Of a stretch of 64,000 nt of DNA, positions 15,321-24,256 are shown one piece after another. The stretch spans positions 29,234-93,233 of the forward strand of contig LVAN01000021.1 of the NCBI GenBank assembly GCA_001604045.1. The letters are read 5' to 3'. The stretch is from Clostridiales bacterium Firm_08 (lineage in GTDB: Bacteria > Bacillota > Clostridia > Oscillospirales > QAKW01). The notes under the pieces are model-generated. The model saw only the letters and a list, made by a program, of their open reading frames with translations, made no database searches and was not told the DNA's origin. Position 1 is the first letter of the stretch, and each line of letters opens with the position of its first letter. A program made the position numbers and the translations under genes.

Positions 15321-17918
15321 ATGGAAAAGATATCACCACTGATGCAGCAGTTTTTTGATATCAAGGAGCGGTACGGCGACCACATCCTTTTTTTCCGCGT
15401 GGGCGATTTTTACGAAATGTTTTACGATGACGCTCTCACGGCGTCAAAAGTCCTTGATCTCACACTGACGGGAAAAAGTTGCGGACAGGAAGAGCGCGCG
15501 CCGATGTGCGGCGTGCCGTTTCACAGTTGTGATACGTATATCGCGAAACTTGTATCAAAAGGTTATAAAGTCGCTATCTGCGAGCAGATGGAGGATCCGG
15601 CGACGACCAAAGGACTTGTCAAAAGAGATGTCGTGCGCGTGATCACGCCGGGGACGGTTTCCGACAAGGCGATGCTCAAGGAGGACCGCAATAATTTCCT
15701 TGCGTGCGTTGCGACGTCCGATGAGGGTACGAGCGTCGCGTTCGCGGATATTTCGACCGGAGAGATCCACCTGACCTCCTTCACGACAGATGTTGAAAAC
15801 TGCATTCTAAATGAGTTCAGCAAGTTTATGCCGGCGGAGATCCTTGTGATGCCCGCTGTGCTTGATAAATACCCCGCGATCCGTGAATTCGTAAAGGAAA
15901 AACTCGGCTCGCTCGTCACGCTGATGGACGATCTGCTGACGGATGGTATGGATGAGATCATAGCGGGTCACTTTAAAGTGGACAAGCCGGAACAGCTTGG
16001 GATCGAAAATGTTTTTCATCAAAAATACTGCTTGTACTATCTCTTGATCTATATTCACAATACGCAGAAATGCGATCTGAAGTACTTGACGCGCCTGGAG
16101 GTATATTCTCCAAAAAAATATATGGCGCTGGACATCACAGCAAGACGTAATTTGGAACTTGTGGAGACGATGCATTCCCGCGAAAAGAACGGATCGTTGC
16201 TTTATGTACTTGACAAAACAAAGTCGGCGATGGGCGCGAGGACGCTTAGAAGTTGTGTGGAACGACCGCTTTTATCGCCGGTCGATATCGAACGGCGGCT
16301 GAGCGCTGTCGAGGAGCTCAACCGTGATGAGATCACGCGTGTGCGCGTCCAAAAGGATCTTTCCGATGTTTACGATCTGGAACGTCTTCTGACAAAAGTA
16401 ATGTACCGCAGCGCCAATCCGAAGGATCTTTTGGCTTTGAAACAGACGTTTGCGCTGATTCCGGATATCAAGGCGGCGGTGTCCGGCTTTTCCTCCGCTC
16501 TTCTCAAAAAACTGTACGCCGGCATCGATGAGATGGGCGACCTCCACGATCTGATCTCCCGTGCCGTGGATGATGAGGCAAGCACCGTGATGCGGGATGG
16601 CGGATACATCAAGGCGGGCTACAACGCGGATGTTGACGAATACAGAAAACTGATCCACGATTCCGCCGCTGTGATCCACGAAGTGGAGAACCGCGAGCGG
16701 GAGAGGACGGGGATCAAGACCCTTAAAGTAGGATATAATCGCGTATTCGGTTATTATATCGAGATCACGAGACAGTATTTTGATATGATCCCCGAGGATT
16801 ATATCCGGAAACAGACGCTTACGGACAAAGAACGCTTCATCACACAGGAACTAAAAGAACTCGAATACAAGATCATTTCCGCGAAGGACAAGGTTCTTGT
16901 TTTGGAACAGCATTTGTTTTCCGAAGTGCTTGAAACGCTCGCTGATTCCTACCGCCGCATTCAGACGACGGCGGCATCTCTTGCGGCGCTTGATGTTTTG
17001 TGTTCGTTTTCACAGGTCTCGCTGGAGCAGAATTATGTTAAGCCCGAGATCACGGAGGACGACGTACTTGAAATCGTGGACGGCAGACATCCTGTTGTGG
17101 AGACGCGGCTGAAAGACAGCCTGTTCGTGCCGAACGATCTTTATCTTAACCAGAACGATCAGCGTATTATGATCATCACGGGACCCAATATGGGCGGAAA
17201 ATCGACTTATATGCGTCAAACGGCGCTGATCGTCATAATGGCGCAGATCGGATGTTTCGTCCCGGCACGCCGCGCGAGGATCGGACTGGTGGACAAGATC
17301 TTTACCCGTGTGGGAGCGGCGGACGATCTTTCCCTCGGACAATCCACTTTTATGCTCGAGATGTCGGAAGTCGCATATATTCTAAAAAACGCAACGCCGA
17401 GAAGTCTTTTGATCTTTGATGAGATCGGCAGGGGAACATCGACCTTTGACGGCATGAGTATCGCGCGCGCTGTTGTGGAGTATATCGCTAAAACACGCGC
17501 GGTACGCGCTAAAACTCTGTTTGCCACACATTATCACGAGCTTTGTACCCTTGAAGGGGAACTTGACGGTGTTCTCAATTGCAGTGTTACGGTCAAAAAA
17601 AGAGGAGAACAGGTCGTGTTCCTTCGAAAGATCGTACAGGGCGGCGCGGATGAGAGTTTCGGGATCGAGGTAGCGGCGCTCGCGGGCATTCCGAAAGAAG
17701 TGGTTTTCCGAGCCAGAAAGATCCTTCAGACGATCACGCCGGAAGGGATCCTGCCGCCGAAAAGTCCGACGGAGCAAACACAGCAGATCAGTTTTGAGGA
17801 CGTCTCCGGGCGTGAGATCACGGAGGAACTCAAAAAACTTGACGTCAGCACGCTGACGCCCATCGAGGCGATCTCGAAACTGTACGAACTTTCCAACAAA
17901 GCAAAAAATAACGGGTGA
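15321..17918 (+). CDS. mutS: DNA mismatch repair protein MutS
   Basis: An 865-residue mismatch sensor. The mismatch-reading Phe-x-Glu is visible as FYE at residues 30-32 (GDFYEMFYDD). Connector, lever and clamp domains follow. The ATPase has Walker A GPNMGGKST at about 620-628, a Walker B in LLIFDEIGRGTS and the FATHYHEL segment. The C-terminal ~70 residues are a flexible tail. The length is standard for MutS1. I start at the ATG at 15321; the frame upstream runs back into the YlbF gene. mutL follows after 10 bases. Confidence 0.98.
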   Translation: MEKISPLMQQFFDIKERYGDHILFFRVGDFYEMFYDDALTASKVLDLTLTGKSCGQEERAPMCGVPFHSCDTYIAKLVSKGYKVAICEQMEDPATTKGLVKRDVVRVITPGTVSDKAMLKEDRNNFLACVATSDEGTSVAFADISTGEIHLTSFTTDVENCILNEFSKFMPAEILVMPAVLDKYPAIREFVKEKLGSLVTLMDDLLTDGMDEIIAGHFKVDKPEQLGIENVFHQKYCLYYLLIYIHNTQKCDLKYLTRLEVYSPKKYMALDITARRNLELVETMHSREKNGSLLYVLDKTKSAMGARTLRSCVERPLLSPVDIERRLSAVEELNRDEITRVRVQKDLSDVYDLERLLTKVMYRSANPKDLLALKQTFALIPDIKAAVSGFSSALLKKLYAGIDEMGDLHDLISRAVDDEASTVMRDGGYIKAGYNADVDEYRKLIHDSAAVIHEVENRERERTGIKTLKVGYNRVFGYYIEITRQYFDMIPEDYIRKQTLTDKERFITQELKELEYKIISAKDKVLVLEQHLFSEVLETLADSYRRIQTTAASLAALDVLCSFSQVSLEQNYVKPEITEDDVLEIVDGRHPVVETRLKDSLFVPNDLYLNQNDQRIMIITGPNMGGKSTYMRQTALIVIMAQIGCFVPARRARIGLVDKIFTRVGAADDLSLGQSTFMLEMSEVAYILKNATPRSLLIFDEIGRGTSTFDGMSIARAVVEYIAKTRAVRAKTLFATHYHELCTLEGELDGVLNCSVTVKKRGEQVVFLRKIVQGGADESFGIEVAALAGIPKEVVFRARKILQTITPEGILPPKSPTEQTQQISFEDVSGREITEELKKLDVSTLTPIEAISKLYELSNKAKNNG

Positions 17919-17928
17919 GGAGAACAGG

Positions 17929-19878
17929 ATGGACAGAATACATATTATGCCGCCTTCTCTTGCCGATAAGATCGCGGCTGGAGAAGTGGTCGAGCGTCCG
18001 GCGTCCGTTGTAAAGGAACTTGTTGAAAACGCGCTGGACGCGCACGCCACATCTATTTCCGTGGAAATACGTCAGGGCGGAAAAACGTTTATACGGGTGA
18101 CGGACAACGGCTATGGTATGACGCGTACGGACGCGCGCAACGCTTTTTTGCCGCACGCCACCAGCAAGATCTCCGAATATGAGGATCTCGATTCGTTAAA
18201 AACGTACGGTTTTCGCGGCGAGGCGCTTGCCGCGATCAGCGCTGTGTCGCGCATAGAACTCGTCACCCATACCGACGCCGCGCGTAACGGCGTGTTTCTC
18301 AGCCTGGAAGCGGGTAAGATCATCGAGGAGGATGAGGTGGGCGCGGCGCCGGGTACTACCATTATCGTTCGGGATCTGTTTTTCAACACGCCCGCCCGAA
18401 TGTCTTTTTTAAAAAAAGACAAAACTGAAGCAGCCGCGATCGCGACTTTTCTGCAAAATATGGCGATAGGACGGTATGACATATCATTCTCGCTTGTTTC
18501 CGACGGGAGAACGGTTTTCCGTACCAACAAGAGCAATGATATGAAAAACGCCATTCATTCCATATACGGCGCCGAAATGGTGAGCCGCCTTATGCCCGTA
18601 AAATACAGTTATAAAAATATTTTGCTCAACGGATATATCGACACACCGGCGCACGCGCGGCTGGGACGCAATATGCAGCTCACTTTTCTCAACGGCAGGC
18701 TGATCCGTTCCAAGGTTTGTTATGTTGGTCTTGATGACGGATTTGCGCCGGAATGCGAAAACACGAAGCATCCCGCTTGTTTCATCAACTATACGGTGGA
18801 TCCGAGCGAGGTGGATGTGAATGTTCATCCCGCGAAAACGGAGGTCCGTTTTCTGAATGAAGGCGATATCATCCTGGGTACGAGGTTCGCGATACAGGAT
18901 TCCTTCCAAAGAATGAAACCTTTGTATTATGAGGACGGAAAGACGGTTTCCGAGATCCTGACCATTCCGGGCGTTAAGATCGATCCTGCCGTGAATGGCA
19001 AGTTGGATCTGTTCGAGTTTGTCGGAAAAGTGAAAAAAGGCGAGATATCTATGGACCCGATCCATCGTCATGAGATCGAGATCGGACCGAACGGATTTGA
19101 CGCTGAAACGATGGAAAAACTCGAATATCACTCGCTTCTTAGAAAAAACCGTCTCGGACCCGCGCTGGCCTCCGGTAAACCGGAGGAAGATTCCGTCATC
19201 CCGGAGGAGGATACAAAACTCGTTGAGAAGGAAACGGCTGACGCGGATATTCCGGAAACGCTGTTTGATGATCGGGAGACGGATGAAAACGCCTTGCCGC
19301 CCGGCTTTAAAATAATCGGCGAGATCTTTCAGCTTTATTGTATCGTGGAGCATCACGACGAGATCGTGATCATAGATAAACACGCGGCGCATGAAAAGAT
19401 GCTGTATAATAAACTTGTCCGGACCATGGAAATCTCCTCTCATGTGCCCGCTCAGATCCTTTTGACGCCCGTTGTCATCTCTCTTTCCGCGGAGGAAATG
19501 GACATAACGCTTCGTCATATCGGGGATTTTGTCAAGGTGGGGATGGATCTTGATGAATGCGGTCCCAATCAGATCGCTGTCAAAACGATCCCTATGCACC
19601 TCCCGAATGAGCAGGTGACGGATATCTTTTTTGATTTGCTGAAAACGATTTCCGAGAAAAAAACGGGAAAATTCACGGATTATCAGGAAAAGTTTTTCAG
19701 AACCATCGCGTGCCGCTCCGCCATCAAGGCGGGCAAGGAGACAAGGCCTGAGGAAATGGGACCGCTTGTCGCCCGGATCCTTTCGGATGAGAATATGAAG
19801 TTTTGTCCGCACGGCAGACCGATCTATATGATCCGCTCAAAAAAAGAGCTGGATAAGTTGTTCAAGAGGATCAAGTGA
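17929..19878 (+). CDS. mutL: DNA mismatch repair endonuclease MutL
   Basis: A 649-residue GHKL ATPase that couples MutS to strand removal. The N-terminal ATPase has ELVENALDA (residues 30-38), DNGYGM (59-64) and GFRGEAL. A poorly conserved acidic linker covers about residues 345-460. The C-terminal domain carries the endonuclease motif as DKHAAHEKMLYN near 483-494, plus the ACRSAIKAG and CPHGRPI metal-site segments. The family motif is DQHA-x2-E-x4-E; here the last position is Asn instead of Glu. The stop TGA overlaps the miaA ATG by one base. Confidence 0.97.
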   Translation: MDRIHIMPPSLADKIAAGEVVERPASVVKELVENALDAHATSISVEIRQGGKTFIRVTDNGYGMTRTDARNAFLPHATSKISEYEDLDSLKTYGFRGEALAAISAVSRIELVTHTDAARNGVFLSLEAGKIIEEDEVGAAPGTTIIVRDLFFNTPARMSFLKKDKTEAAAIATFLQNMAIGRYDISFSLVSDGRTVFRTNKSNDMKNAIHSIYGAEMVSRLMPVKYSYKNILLNGYIDTPAHARLGRNMQLTFLNGRLIRSKVCYVGLDDGFAPECENTKHPACFINYTVDPSEVDVNVHPAKTEVRFLNEGDIILGTRFAIQDSFQRMKPLYYEDGKTVSEILTIPGVKIDPAVNGKLDLFEFVGKVKKGEISMDPIHRHEIEIGPNGFDAETMEKLEYHSLLRKNRLGPALASGKPEEDSVIPEEDTKLVEKETADADIPETLFDDRETDENALPPGFKIIGEIFQLYCIVEHHDEIVIIDKHAAHEKMLYNKLVRTMEISSHVPAQILLTPVVISLSAEEMDITLRHIGDFVKVGMDLDECGPNQIAVKTIPMHLPNEQVTDIFFDLLKTISEKKTGKFTDYQEKFFRTIACRSAIKAGKETRPEEMGPLVARILSDENMKFCPHGRPIYMIRSKKELDKLFKRIK

Positions 19879-20789
19879 TGGCGTCGATCGTTTCTGTTGT
19901 CGGTCCGACGGCATCCGGGAAGACTGCTCTCGGGATCGCGCTGGCAAAACAGCTTGGCGCTCATGTCATTTCCATGGACTCCATGCAGATCTACCAAAAA
20001 ATGGATATCGGTACCGCGAAAGTGAAGCCGGAGGAAATGATGGGCGTTCCCCATCATATGATCGATATTGCGTCACCTGCGGAAAAGTACAGCGTTCGGC
20101 AATTCGTTGAAAAGGCGCGCGGGATCGTGGACGAACTTTTGAAACAAAATATCAGCGTCGTTCTCGTCGGAGGCACGGGGCTATATCTTGATCATCTGAT
20201 ACGGGATACAAGATTTGCGGAAGTTGATACGGATGAGCATCTGCGTGTCGCATTGTCTCAAAAAAGCGCGCGGGATCTTTATGACGAACTTGCGGAAGTC
20301 GATCCGTCGTCCGCGGCGAGATTGCACCCGAATGACAAAAAGCGTGTGACCCGCGCGTTGGAGATCTATCTGACAAGCGGCAAAACGGCAACGTACTGGA
20401 ATGAAAAAAGTCACTGTGACAGCAGACCGCTGGACGTCGTTATGATCGGACTTTCATACAGCGACCGTGAAACACTGTATGAAAGGATCGACAAAAGAGT
20501 GGATAAGATGATCTCACTCGGACTTGAACAGGAGGTCCGCTCACTGCTTTCAATGGATGGGTTTCTGCACTCGACCGCCGCAAAGGCGATCGGGTATAAA
20601 GAAATGATCCTGTATTTGCAGGGTGAGATCACGCTGGAGAGCGCGGTACTGATGATCAAACAAAACACGCGCCGTTACGCCAAGCGTCAACTCACATGGT
20701 TCCGCCATGAGACGGATATTCATTGGCTGGAAGCGGATCGGCCTTTTGACCGCATCCTGGCTGACGCTCTCGCCGTCATTAAAGAATAA
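19878..20789 (+). CDS. miaA: tRNA dimethylallyltransferase MiaA
   Basis: A 303-residue enzyme that transfers dimethylallyl to A37 of tRNAs reading codons that begin with U, producing the substrate of MiaB. The P-loop is GPTASGKT at residues 9-16, followed by the SMDSMQIYQKMDIGTAK region and KRVTRALEIY. The length is normal. I prefer the ATG at 19878, overlapping the mutL stop; a GTG one codon upstream is the alternative. In Bacillus hfq follows miaA; no hfq is seen here. Confidence 0.96.
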   Translation: MASIVSVVGPTASGKTALGIALAKQLGAHVISMDSMQIYQKMDIGTAKVKPEEMMGVPHHMIDIASPAEKYSVRQFVEKARGIVDELLKQNISVVLVGGTGLYLDHLIRDTRFAEVDTDEHLRVALSQKSARDLYDELAEVDPSSAARLHPNDKKRVTRALEIYLTSGKTATYWNEKSHCDSRPLDVVMIGLSYSDRETLYERIDKRVDKMISLGLEQEVRSLLSMDGFLHSTAAKAIGYKEMILYLQGEITLESAVLMIKQNTRRYAKRQLTWFRHETDIHWLEADRPFDRILADALAVIKE

Positions 20790-20799
20790 AGGAGACGTT

Positions 20800-22020
20800 A
20801 TGAAAAACATTTCTGCCTTTGCTAAGACACTTTCCGCGATCTTTATTTTGTTGATCGTGGCAATGGTGGGATATCAGGTCTACAATTTTTTTGTATTGAC
20901 CATTCATACGGAGTATGCGGTCGAAGCCTCTATGGAAGACAGTTTCGAAGTGAGCGGGATCGCGTGCCGGACGGAAAAGATCGTTCAAAAGAGTTCCGAC
21001 GGTTATTACGATATCATACGTGAAAACGGTGAAAAGATCTCGCGCGGCGGAACGATCGCAAACGTTTATTCCGACGTCGATCAGGTCAAGGCGCAGGAAA
21101 GGATCCGTCAGATCATGGCATTGATCGAGGAATATTCCGCCGCGGTGGTCTCGATCCCTTCTTACAGCGGGGATAATACAAATTACGACTTTCAGATCAA
21201 TACCTGTCTCAGATCTTATGAGGATGCGCTCCATTCCGATCAGCCGCAAGCGGCGGCGACCGCGCTTGAAGCGTTTGAAAAGAGCGTATATGTCAAACAG
21301 ATCGTTTGCGGACAGGCTACTGACTATCAGCAGAGGATAGAGGAACTGCGGCAGCAGGAAGCGTCGCTCAGGTCCGGGATCGCCGCAACGTCCGGCAAGG
21401 TCGTAACGGACGCGTCAGGTTATTTTTCAAGAAACATCGACGGATTTGAGGAACAGCTTGTCGTTGGATCGCTTATGGAGTATGACGTAAAAGCCTTTAA
21501 CGAGATATATCAAAAGCTCGAAAACGGAGAAACGCCGGCTCATAAGGAAGGCATAGCCAAGATCATTACCGATTATAAGTGGCAGTATTTCTTCGTTGCG
21601 CCGAAAAACAAAACGGAAAAATACAAGGTCGGAAAAAATATTTCGCTCAGATTTTCGGATTCTTCTTCCGATGTCATCGATGCCAGCATCATCGTTATGC
21701 GTGAGGAGGGCGACAATGTTCTCATTGGTGTTGAATGCGCCAGTCTTGATCCTGATCTTTTGGTTTCGAGGATCCTTGACGCTTCCGTGATCGTTAAGGC
21801 ATACTCCGGTATTCGCGTCGACAGGAACAGCATCCGTATGGTCGATGATCAAACCGGTGTTTTTGTAAAATCCGGTTCGATCATAAAGTTTAAAAAAGTC
21901 AACGTTCTTTATATGGGGAGTTCCTACGCTTTGATCGAAAAGACAGAGGGCGGCGTTGAGAACTATGACGAAGTGCTCACGGATGGTAAAAACCTGTATG
22001 ACGGCAAGATCATATCGTAA
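20800..22020 (+). CDS. HlyD-like membrane-anchored adaptor protein
   Basis: A 406-residue protein with a single N-terminal transmembrane segment at about residues 11-31, then an extracytoplasmic region. Residues ~45-90 resemble a biotinyl-lipoyl half-motif (GYYDIIRENGEKISRGGTIANVY), residues ~95-205 a coiled-coil arm with QQRIEELRQQEASLRSG, and the remainder the second half and beta-barrel. This is the layout of HlyD/RND membrane-fusion adaptors. No transporter partner is encoded nearby. Clostridial genomes often keep such a gene before yggS-sepF, which suggests a role at the division site or cell envelope; that is inference. A GGAG site lies 6 bases before the chosen ATG. Confidence 0.65.
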   Translation: MKNISAFAKTLSAIFILLIVAMVGYQVYNFFVLTIHTEYAVEASMEDSFEVSGIACRTEKIVQKSSDGYYDIIRENGEKISRGGTIANVYSDVDQVKAQERIRQIMALIEEYSAAVVSIPSYSGDNTNYDFQINTCLRSYEDALHSDQPQAAATALEAFEKSVYVKQIVCGQATDYQQRIEELRQQEASLRSGIAATSGKVVTDASGYFSRNIDGFEEQLVVGSLMEYDVKAFNEIYQKLENGETPAHKEGIAKIITDYKWQYFFVAPKNKTEKYKVGKNISLRFSDSSSDVIDASIIVMREEGDNVLIGVECASLDPDLLVSRILDASVIVKAYSGIRVDRNSIRMVDDQTGVFVKSGSIIKFKKVNVLYMGSSYALIEKTEGGVENYDEVLTDGKNLYDGKIIS

Positions 22021-22027
22021 GGGGGAT

Positions 22028-22714
22028 ATGAGTACATATATGTATGAAGGCGTTTTAGAGAACATTCAAAAGATAAACGATGATATAAAAGGCAAAAACG
22101 TCACGCTGCTTGCGGTCACAAAGACCGTACCGGCAGAGATCATCAACCGCGCCATCCTGGAAGGCGGCATACGGTATATCGGCGAAAACCGTGTTCAGGA
22201 ACTGCTTTCGAAATATGACGCTCTTGCAAAGAAAGATGAACTTCACGTCCATCTGATCGGTTCTCTGCAGACGAACAAGGTAAAATATATCATCGATAAA
22301 GTGGAATTGATCCAATCAGTCGACAGCGTCCGTTTGGTCGATGAAATCGAAAAACAGGCGGCAAAGATCGGGAAAACGCAGGATATCCTGATCGAGGTCA
22401 ATATCGGCGGTGAGCAGAGCAAAGGGGGCATCCCGCCTGAAACATTACCTGATTTGATCCGACATGTTTCGATATGCGCTCATGTGCGGTGGCGTGGACT
22501 GATGTGTATTCCGCCGTTTTCGGCAAGTGAGGAGCAACTCTCGCAATATTTTTGTTCAATGCGAAAATTATTGGTTGACAATGTAAACAAAAAGTTAGAT
22601 AATATAGATAGTTATATTCTGTCAATGGGGATGTCCCATGACTATAAGATCGCGATCGAGGCGGGGAGCAATATGATTCGTGTCGGGAGCGCGATCTTTG
22701 GAAATCGTAAATGA
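22028..22714 (+). CDS. YggS/YlmE family PLP-binding protein (PLPBP)
   Basis: A 228-residue alpha/beta-barrel protein that binds pyridoxal phosphate and keeps free PLP balanced. The PLP lysine lies in LLAVTKTV near residues 27-34, with the GENRVQEL motif near 58-65, the FHLIGSLQ-equivalent VHLIGSLQTNK and a C-terminal SMGMSHDY and RVGSAIFG phosphate-binding site. GGGGG precedes the ATG at 22028 by a few bases. It opens the ylm division cluster (yggS-sepF-yggT-ylmH-divIVA). Confidence 0.93.
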   Translation: MSTYMYEGVLENIQKINDDIKGKNVTLLAVTKTVPAEIINRAILEGGIRYIGENRVQELLSKYDALAKKDELHVHLIGSLQTNKVKYIIDKVELIQSVDSVRLVDEIEKQAAKIGKTQDILIEVNIGGEQSKGGIPPETLPDLIRHVSICAHVRWRGLMCIPPFSASEEQLSQYFCSMRKLLVDNVNKKLDNIDSYILSMGMSHDYKIAIEAGSNMIRVGSAIFGNRK

Positions 22715-22727
22715 CGGAGGAATTCAA

Positions 22728-23261
22728 ATGGACTGGTGGACAAAACTGAAACGGATCATGGGCGTTCCGGAAGATGATTTTATCGCAGATGAGCAGGAAA
22801 CGGATGAAATCGAAACGGAGAATAAACGCAGCAGTTTCTTTGCCGGACGGAAAAGAAAAGAAGTTGAGGCGGATGAGCCGATCCGCCGCGCCGAGGAACG
22901 TGTGAGTGTGCGGCGTGAGCCGCGTAAGGAAACACGTACCGTGAGCCGCGGCAGAGATGAAAAATATATGAACATCCATGCGACGACGCAACTTCAGGTC
23001 GTTCTTGTCAAACCGGAGGAGTATCAGGAGGCGACACAGATCGCCGATCATCTGATCAACAAAAACACTGTCCTTTTGAATTTGGAAGGCGTCGATCGTG
23101 AGACGGTGCGCAGGATGATTGACTTTTTAGGCGGCGTCGCGTACGCGCAGGGCGGTATGCTCAAACGTGTCGCCAACGGCACCTTTATCATTACACCGTA
23201 TGATGTCGATATCGTGGGAGATGTGCTGGATGAACTCAAGATCGATCACATTTCTTTTTGA
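22728..23261 (+). CDS. sepF: Cell division protein SepF
   Basis: A 177-residue FtsZ-binding protein. The N terminus MDWWTKLKRIMGV is the amphipathic membrane-binding helix. A charged, variable linker covers about residues 18-85. The SepF core (about 90-177) includes QVVLVKPEEYQEA, INKNTVLLNLEG and the GGVAYAQGG motif that mediates polymer assembly. It has an AGGAATTC site before the ATG at 22728; an upstream GTG in the same frame belongs to yggS. Confidence 0.95.
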   Translation: MDWWTKLKRIMGVPEDDFIADEQETDEIETENKRSSFFAGRKRKEVEADEPIRRAEERVSVRREPRKETRTVSRGRDEKYMNIHATTQLQVVLVKPEEYQEATQIADHLINKNTVLLNLEGVDRETVRRMIDFLGGVAYAQGGMLKRVANGTFIITPYDVDIVGDVLDELKIDHISF

Positions 23262-23267
23262 TCGGAT

Positions 23268-23519
23268 ATGATGTTTCTTTTTGTTTTACGGCTGATCATT
23301 CGCGCGTTTGACTTTATTTTGCTGGCTTACTGCGTTTTTTCATGGTTTATCCGGGATCCATCCAATTCCGTTTACCGTGTGCTCGCTTCAATTTGCGACC
23401 CGATTTTGGATCCTTTTCGGAAACTTCTCTCCCGGATCCCGTTTTTGCAGAACAGCCCGATCGATTTTTCGCCTGTCGCGTTGATGCTCGTTTTGTCGCT
23501 TCTTTTAAGGTTCCTTTGA
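23268..23519 (+). CDS. YggT family membrane protein
   Basis: An 83-residue protein with two transmembrane helices at about residues 4-23 and 60-82. Between them is the family motif ..FSWFIRDPSNSVYRVLASICDPILDPFRKLLSRI... (DPILDPFR near 44-51). Members sit beside sepF and divIVA and influence septum placement or ion balance, but the biochemical role is uncertain. The gene follows sepF after 6 bases and ends 1 base before ylmH. Confidence 0.88.
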   Translation: MMFLFVLRLIIRAFDFILLAYCVFSWFIRDPSNSVYRVLASICDPILDPFRKLLSRIPFLQNSPIDFSPVALMLVLSLLLRFL

Positions 23520-23520
23520 T

Positions 23521-24240
23521 ATGTCTGAGATAGAGGATAAGATCGCGACAGCGTTCACCGCTGATAAAACACAATATACCGCGTTTATGAGTATGAGTGA
23601 GATCAGCGACGCGATGCAGTCTGTCGCGTACAGCGGGATATGTTATCGTGTTTGGGGCGGATATGAAAATGCCGAACGTAAAATGATCGGTCTTTCTCCG
23701 CAAAGCGAGCCAAATGATTTTCCGATCGTCATAATGACAGGGGAGACGGATCGTTTCGGCGAGGTCACGCATCGTGATGTGCTGGGTGCCGTCATGTCGT
23801 CCGGGATCGAGCGTAAATGTGTCGGAGACATTTTGGTGGATCCTGAGAAAAACCTCGTATATCTTTTCACTATCGCGCATATGGCGGATTATATCGCAGA
23901 CCAGGTCACTTCTATCGGACGTTGTTCCGTTCGCTGGAAAATCGCAACGGATATCTCCTCTTTGCCGGAAGCCGGCAGGGAAAAGAGAAAGCTCTCGGTA
24001 TCATCTTTGCGTATTGACTGTGTCATTGCCGGCGTATACGGATTGTCCCGCAACACGGCGCAGGATTTGATCCTTCGTCATCTTGTATTCGCGGACCACC
24101 GTGAGATCGTAAAGCCGACGGCGTTGTTGCGTCCCGGATCGTCTGTTACGGTCAGAGGATATGGTAAATTCGTTTTTTCGGGTGTTGACGGAATGTCAAG
24201 AAAAGGAAAAACGTATATTATAGCAGAAGTTTTTAAATAA
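23521..24240 (+). CDS. YlmH family S4-domain RNA-binding protein
   Basis: A 239-residue protein. The N-terminal ~150 residues are a YlmH-type domain (TGETDRFGEVTHRDVLGAVM with GIERKCVGDILV). An S4 RNA-binding domain occupies about 175-235, including RLVFADHREIVKP-type and GSSVTVRGYGKF segments. YlmH proteins have recently been linked to rescue of stalled 50S subunits carrying nascent chains. The gene lies in the canonical position between yggT and divIVA. Confidence 0.88.
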   Translation: MSEIEDKIATAFTADKTQYTAFMSMSEISDAMQSVAYSGICYRVWGGYENAERKMIGLSPQSEPNDFPIVIMTGETDRFGEVTHRDVLGAVMSSGIERKCVGDILVDPEKNLVYLFTIAHMADYIADQVTSIGRCSVRWKIATDISSLPEAGREKRKLSVSSLRIDCVIAGVYGLSRNTAQDLILRHLVFADHREIVKPTALLRPGSSVTVRGYGKFVFSGVDGMSRKGKTYIIAEVFK

Positions 24241-24256
24241 AGAGATGGAGGACAGT

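Noticed and set aside
18484-19812. 442-codon minus-strand open frame opposite mutL
   Set aside because: Opposite conserved MutL coding sequence; composition is that of a shadow frame.
22609-22619. AGTTATATT string inside yggS as another array box
   Set aside because: It is a single copy within conserved coding sequence with no flanking palindrome; likely chance.
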